Shown here in pieces: positions 61,636 through 64,000 of a DNA stretch of 64,000 nt. Made by a program: the position numbers and the translations under genes. This DNA comes from Staphylococcus simulans (lineage in GTDB: Bacteria > Bacillota > Bacilli > Staphylococcales > Staphylococcaceae): the NCBI RefSeq assembly GCF_003043455.1, contig NZ_PZGG01000002.1:1-64000 (forward strand), read 5' to 3'. A model generated the notes under the pieces. It was not told where the DNA came from, searched no databases, and saw nothing but the letters and a program-made list of their open reading frames with translations. Numbering within the stretch: position 1 is the stretch's first letter; each line of letters opens with the position of its first letter.

Positions 61636-62505
61636 TTATTTCTGAGGTGCTTTCGCAATATCATTGACGACTAATTCTACAAATGATTCCACTTGAGGCA
61701 ATTGCAGCATACTAGAATCGTAGCTTAAATACGTCGAACGCACTAACGGATGTGTTTCTATATCAACTTGTTCAAAATCAAAACGCTCTGTGTCTAAGTC
61801 TTTAACCATAATTTCTGGCAGTACTGTTACACCTACGCCGCCGACTAGCATTTCCTTACAAGTCGCAACTTGGTCTACCGAAATCATCGCATGATAATCG
61901 CGTCCTAAATTACGACCATACCATTCTTTAATCTGGTTAATATAAATCGGATCTGCTTGAAACTCAATGAACGGCAGCTCTGGTGCTTTATCTCTTTGGC
62001 CTTTCGGATAAATAAAGTAATGCTTATCATTAAACAAATGTTGATTGTTCAAATTTAAAATTTTACTGCCGCGAATAATCATCACGTGATAATCACGATG
62101 ATGCGCTTTTATATGGTCAGTAGATCCTACTCTTACTTGAATTTCAACATTGGGGTATTGGTCGTTATAATGACTAAGTATTTGGGGTAATAAGGTTTGG
62201 CCGATTAAAGAAGAACACCCTATAGAGATGGTGCCATTTACTTCGCCCATATGTGCTTGCATCTTATCGAAAAATAAACGTTCGCGCTTTAACATATCGC
62301 GCGCATGTTCAATTACCATCGCACCTTCAGTTGTAGTGATCAACTGCTTCTTAGTGCGAATAAAAATATCAACGCCGAAGGCACTTTCTATAGCCTTCAG
62401 TCGCTGTGTTACAGCAGGTTGAGAAATATAAAGAATTTCAGCTGCTTTACGCAATGTACGTGTTTCATCTAACGTGATTAACAAACGGTAATCCTCAATC
62501 TTCAC
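61636..62505 (-). CDS. LysR-family transcriptional regulator
   Basis: A 289-aa LysR-type regulator: N-terminal winged helix (RTLRKAAEILYISQPAVTQRLKAIE, about 17-41) and a periplasmic-binding-like effector domain (GTISIGCSSLIGQTLLPQIL and after). GTG start with GGAGG. It lies next to, and in the same direction as, the MFS exporter gene (178 bp apart, terminator between), so it may regulate that gene; the effector is unknown. Confidence 0.9.
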   Translation of the reverse strand: MKIEDYRLLITLDETRTLRKAAEILYISQPAVTQRLKAIESAFGVDIFIRTKKQLITTTEGAMVIEHARDMLKRERLFFDKMQAHMGEVNGTISIGCSSLIGQTLLPQILSHYNDQYPNVEIQVRVGSTDHIKAHHRDYHVMIIRGSKILNLNNQHLFNDKHYFIYPKGQRDKAPELPFIEFQADPIYINQIKEWYGRNLGRDYHAMISVDQVATCKEMLVGGVGVTVLPEIMVKDLDTERFDFEQVDIETHPLVRSTYLSYDSSMLQLPQVESFVELVVNDIAKAPQK

Positions 62506-62548
62506 GTTTTATCCTCCTACTTCCTTCAATCCTTTTCTTCTATGAAAT

Positions 62549-62587
62549 AAAAACCATGCGGCAGTCTTTTGACAGCGACAGCATGGT
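62549..62587 (-). terminator. terminator after the DUF402 gene
   Basis: ACCATGC pairs with GCATGGT with inner GTC/GAC pairing, followed by five Ts on the minus strand. Confidence 0.85.
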
Positions 62588-62637
62588 ACCTTTCATACAA
62601 ACACTCTTTCACACTGTGTGCTGGGTTCTCCTGACTG

Positions 62638-63210
62638 TTATCCTCGGTGATGATGCGTCGTATGTTTATCGTTTAAATACTTATGTTTAATCTTATTATA
62701 GCAATACATAATATTTTCTTGCATACTTGGAAAATCATGATCAATTTTCATCATTAACTGATGCGCAATGATGTAGGCTTCATGATATTGTTTCTTCGAA
62801 ATTTGTTTTGTTTCTAATGCCCGTAATAAATCATCCTCGTCAACCAACTCATATTCTCCATTAGGCAATACAATGACATCCAAGCATAAATCTACTGTGC
62901 GTGCTTTACCTTTTTGTGTAATATTTTTAATATTGATATCAAAATAATATTCAAGCGGGTTGCCGTTTTCATCTAGCATCACTGTTATACTGTAACGTTT
63001 CTTATCTGGTACGATTTGAAGCCATTGATAGTTATCATCTGCGACTATCATGGTTTTACCGACGACAGAAACTTTTAAAGGTTCCTTTACTTTCTTCATT
63101 GTGATTAAGCCAATGATTCCTTTGAATTTATTATTATTCACCTTAACTTCAGTATAATCTCTTTCAATCAGACGACGCCAGTGACGTTTATCGATGTATT
63201 TTACTTTCAC
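62638..63210 (-). CDS. DUF402 protein (possible nucleoside phosphatase)
   Basis: A 191-aa protein with the DUF402 core: VMLDENGNPLEYYFDINIKN, LDVIVLPNGEYELVDEDDL and EALETKQISKKQY-type helix (DDLLRALETKQISKKQYHEA). Some DUF402 proteins are nucleoside tri/diphosphate phosphatases using the acidic residues in these motifs; that activity here is inferred. I start at a GTG giving MKVKYIDKRHWRRL, with AAGGAG nine bases upstream; an ATG 54 bp earlier is in frame without a good site. The end is His-rich. Confidence 0.8.
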   Translation of the reverse strand: MKVKYIDKRHWRRLIERDYTEVKVNNNKFKGIIGLITMKKVKEPLKVSVVGKTMIVADDNYQWLQIVPDKKRYSITVMLDENGNPLEYYFDINIKNITQKGKARTVDLCLDVIVLPNGEYELVDEDDLLRALETKQISKKQYHEAYIIAHQLMMKIDHDFPSMQENIMYCYNKIKHKYLNDKHTTHHHRG

Positions 63211-63373
63211 TGTCACCAACTCCTTGACATTATTATATAAAACTGTCACATACATGTCACTCAATGTTTGATATTATTAAAAGTATTACACAAATTAAAA
63301 GCCTTTTTTACAGATTGTACACATATTGTTGAATCATTAAAGCTAAAACGCAAATAGCGCATAACAATAGAAA

Positions 63374-63404
63374 TGACCGTACTTTCAGCTGATAAGTACG
63401 GTCA
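63374..63404. terminator. terminator after gvpU
   Basis: TGACCGTACTT pairs with AAGTACGGTCA, an 11-bp perfect stem; T runs are short on both sides. Bases 63211-63373 hold no further gene. Confidence 0.75.
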
Positions 63405-63448
63405 CTTGTTTTGATATCACACTATTATTTCAGTGTTCATATTAAATT

Positions 63449-63835
63449 TTAGTTACTTTTGATTTTACCTAAAAAGAAACTGTTTACTTCACTCAATTTA
63501 CCTCTCCAAATCAGCTTACCACTTGAAGGTGTAGGTTTGTTTTCACTGATAAAAATACTTGTATCTTTTAAGTGAATATAATTGATTTCATCGTTATCAC
63601 TTTCTCCAGCAGCGTCGCCAGCTTCGTCTAAATCTTCACTGAATTGTTTAGACGTCTCATTGCCGCCTTTGAAAGATTTACTTAAAGTTTTAAAGTATTC
63701 TTTTGCTGAAATCAATGTACCAGTCACAATGGCACCGTCGACTAATAACGAAATATCTAGAGAAAAGTCGTCTTCGTTTGCGGCTTTTACAAATGATTCA
63801 AGAATATCATCTTTAGATGTCTGTTTGTTACTCAT
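63449..63835 (-). CDS. gvpU: gas vesicle accessory protein GvpU
   Basis: A 128-aa protein that resembles Bacillus megaterium GvpU along its length: FVKAANEDDFSLDISLLVDG, GTLISAKEYFKTLS, an acidic middle, then NYIHLKDTSIF and the end block SSGKLIWRGKLSEVNSFFLG. GvpU is an accessory factor that tunes gas-vesicle assembly and clustering and is usually the last gene of Bacillus-type gvp clusters. Ribosome binding site GAGAGGA. It follows the partial upstream gene by 21 bp and is followed by a terminator, as expected for the last gene of an operon. Confidence 0.88.
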   Translation of the reverse strand: MSNKQTSKDDILESFVKAANEDDFSLDISLLVDGAIVTGTLISAKEYFKTLSKSFKGGNETSKQFSEDLDEAGDAAGESDNDEINYIHLKDTSIFISENKPTPSSGKLIWRGKLSEVNSFFLGKIKSN

Positions 63836-63856
63836 TATATCATTCCTCTCATTTAA

Positions 63857-64000
63857 TTATTTGTTACCTGTGTCATCATGACTTTCTAACCACGTTCCAG
63901 TTTCTTCTTCAGACGTTTCTTCTTGCTTCTTAGTGGTCTGTGTTTTTTCTTTTTGCCTAGAAGAGGTTTTTTCTTGTTCTTCTTGAAGTTTTTCTTCAGA
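63857..64000 (-). CDS. partial gene upstream of gvpU, probably gvpT
   Basis: The last 47 codons of a gene whose start is beyond the window. The visible end is Glu/Lys/Thr/Gln-rich (EEKLQEEQEK, KKQEETSEEETGTWLESHDD) and ends in TGNK. In Bacillus-type clusters the gene before gvpU is gvpT, which has a charged, low-complexity C-terminus, so gvpT is likely by position; the sequence seen is too biased to prove it. Confidence 0.6.
   Translation of the reverse strand, partial: SEEKLQEEQEKTSSRQKEKTQTTKKQEETSEEETGTWLESHDDTGNK

Noticed and set aside
1-64000. CRISPR arrays, tRNA/rRNA genes, insertion sequences, prophage or toxin-antitoxin genes
   Set aside because: Looked for by eye on both strands; no repeat-spacer pattern, cloverleaf, transposase or phage gene was found.

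Overview
The window is a stretch of chromosome from a low-GC Gram-positive bacterium, almost certainly a Staphylococcus. Several proteins are close to well-known staphylococcal ones: NrdIEF, LtaS, the complete SaePQRS system, FruRKA, NorA, MgrA, CydDC/UppP and ScdA. Their order also follows the S. aureus nrdIEF-ltaS-sae-fru-norA-mgrA region as I remember it. It is not S. aureus: it adds two tandem POT peptide transporters, pxpBC, a malate dehydrogenase next to a dicarboxylate-type transporter, and the tail of a gas-vesicle cluster. The species is not determined; a coagulase-negative species is my inference.

Layout. 1-4.7 kb: class Ib ribonucleotide reductase operon nrdI-nrdE-nrdF behind a long structured leader with NrdR boxes. 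4.7-9.6 kb: EamA transporter plus queF, then two CodY-boxed POT peptide transporters. 9.7-20 kb: a deoxyribonucleotidase, hisC, an ergothioneine/quaternary-amine type ABC transporter (egtUV-like), recQ with an ABC-F ATPase, and ltaS with a WalR-like box. 20.6-24.9 kb: pabA-pabB-pabC followed by a small membrane gene and pxpB-pxpC. 25-27 kb: preQ1 riboswitch and queC-queD-queE; with QueF this makes preQ1 from carboxytetrahydropterin precursors. 27-30 kb: membrane proteins, an aldo/keto reductase and the iron-sulfur repair protein ScdA. 30.4-33 kb: saePQRS. 33-39 kb: CNNM/CorC magnesium exporter with an unusual leader, fruRKA, and a YbaK deacylase.

39-50 kb: an orphan MetQ lipoprotein and a lactate/malate-family dehydrogenase under a SAM-I riboswitch, norA, two membrane genes, a DASS transporter, mdh with a cre site, an aldo/keto reductase and a COG0523 GTPase. 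50-58 kb: mgrA, cydDC, uppP, a coiled-coil membrane-anchored protein, a YaiI-family protein, a LOG-family protein and an acetyltransferase. 58-64 kb: small staphylococcal proteins, an MFS exporter, a LysR regulator, a DUF402 protein, then gvpU and a partial upstream gene (probably gvpT) running off the right edge.

Most genes are ordinary core genes. The notable material is regulatory RNA and operators: the nrdIEF leader, a seven-codon upstream ORF plus a hairpin between Shine-Dalgarno and start codon before the magnesium exporter, a hairpin pairing the saeP ribosome binding site with the predicted 5' end of its mRNA, the preQ1 and SAM riboswitches, and several dyads. The gas-vesicle genes at the right edge are the most surprising gene content. 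No tRNA, rRNA, insertion sequence, prophage or CRISPR array was seen.
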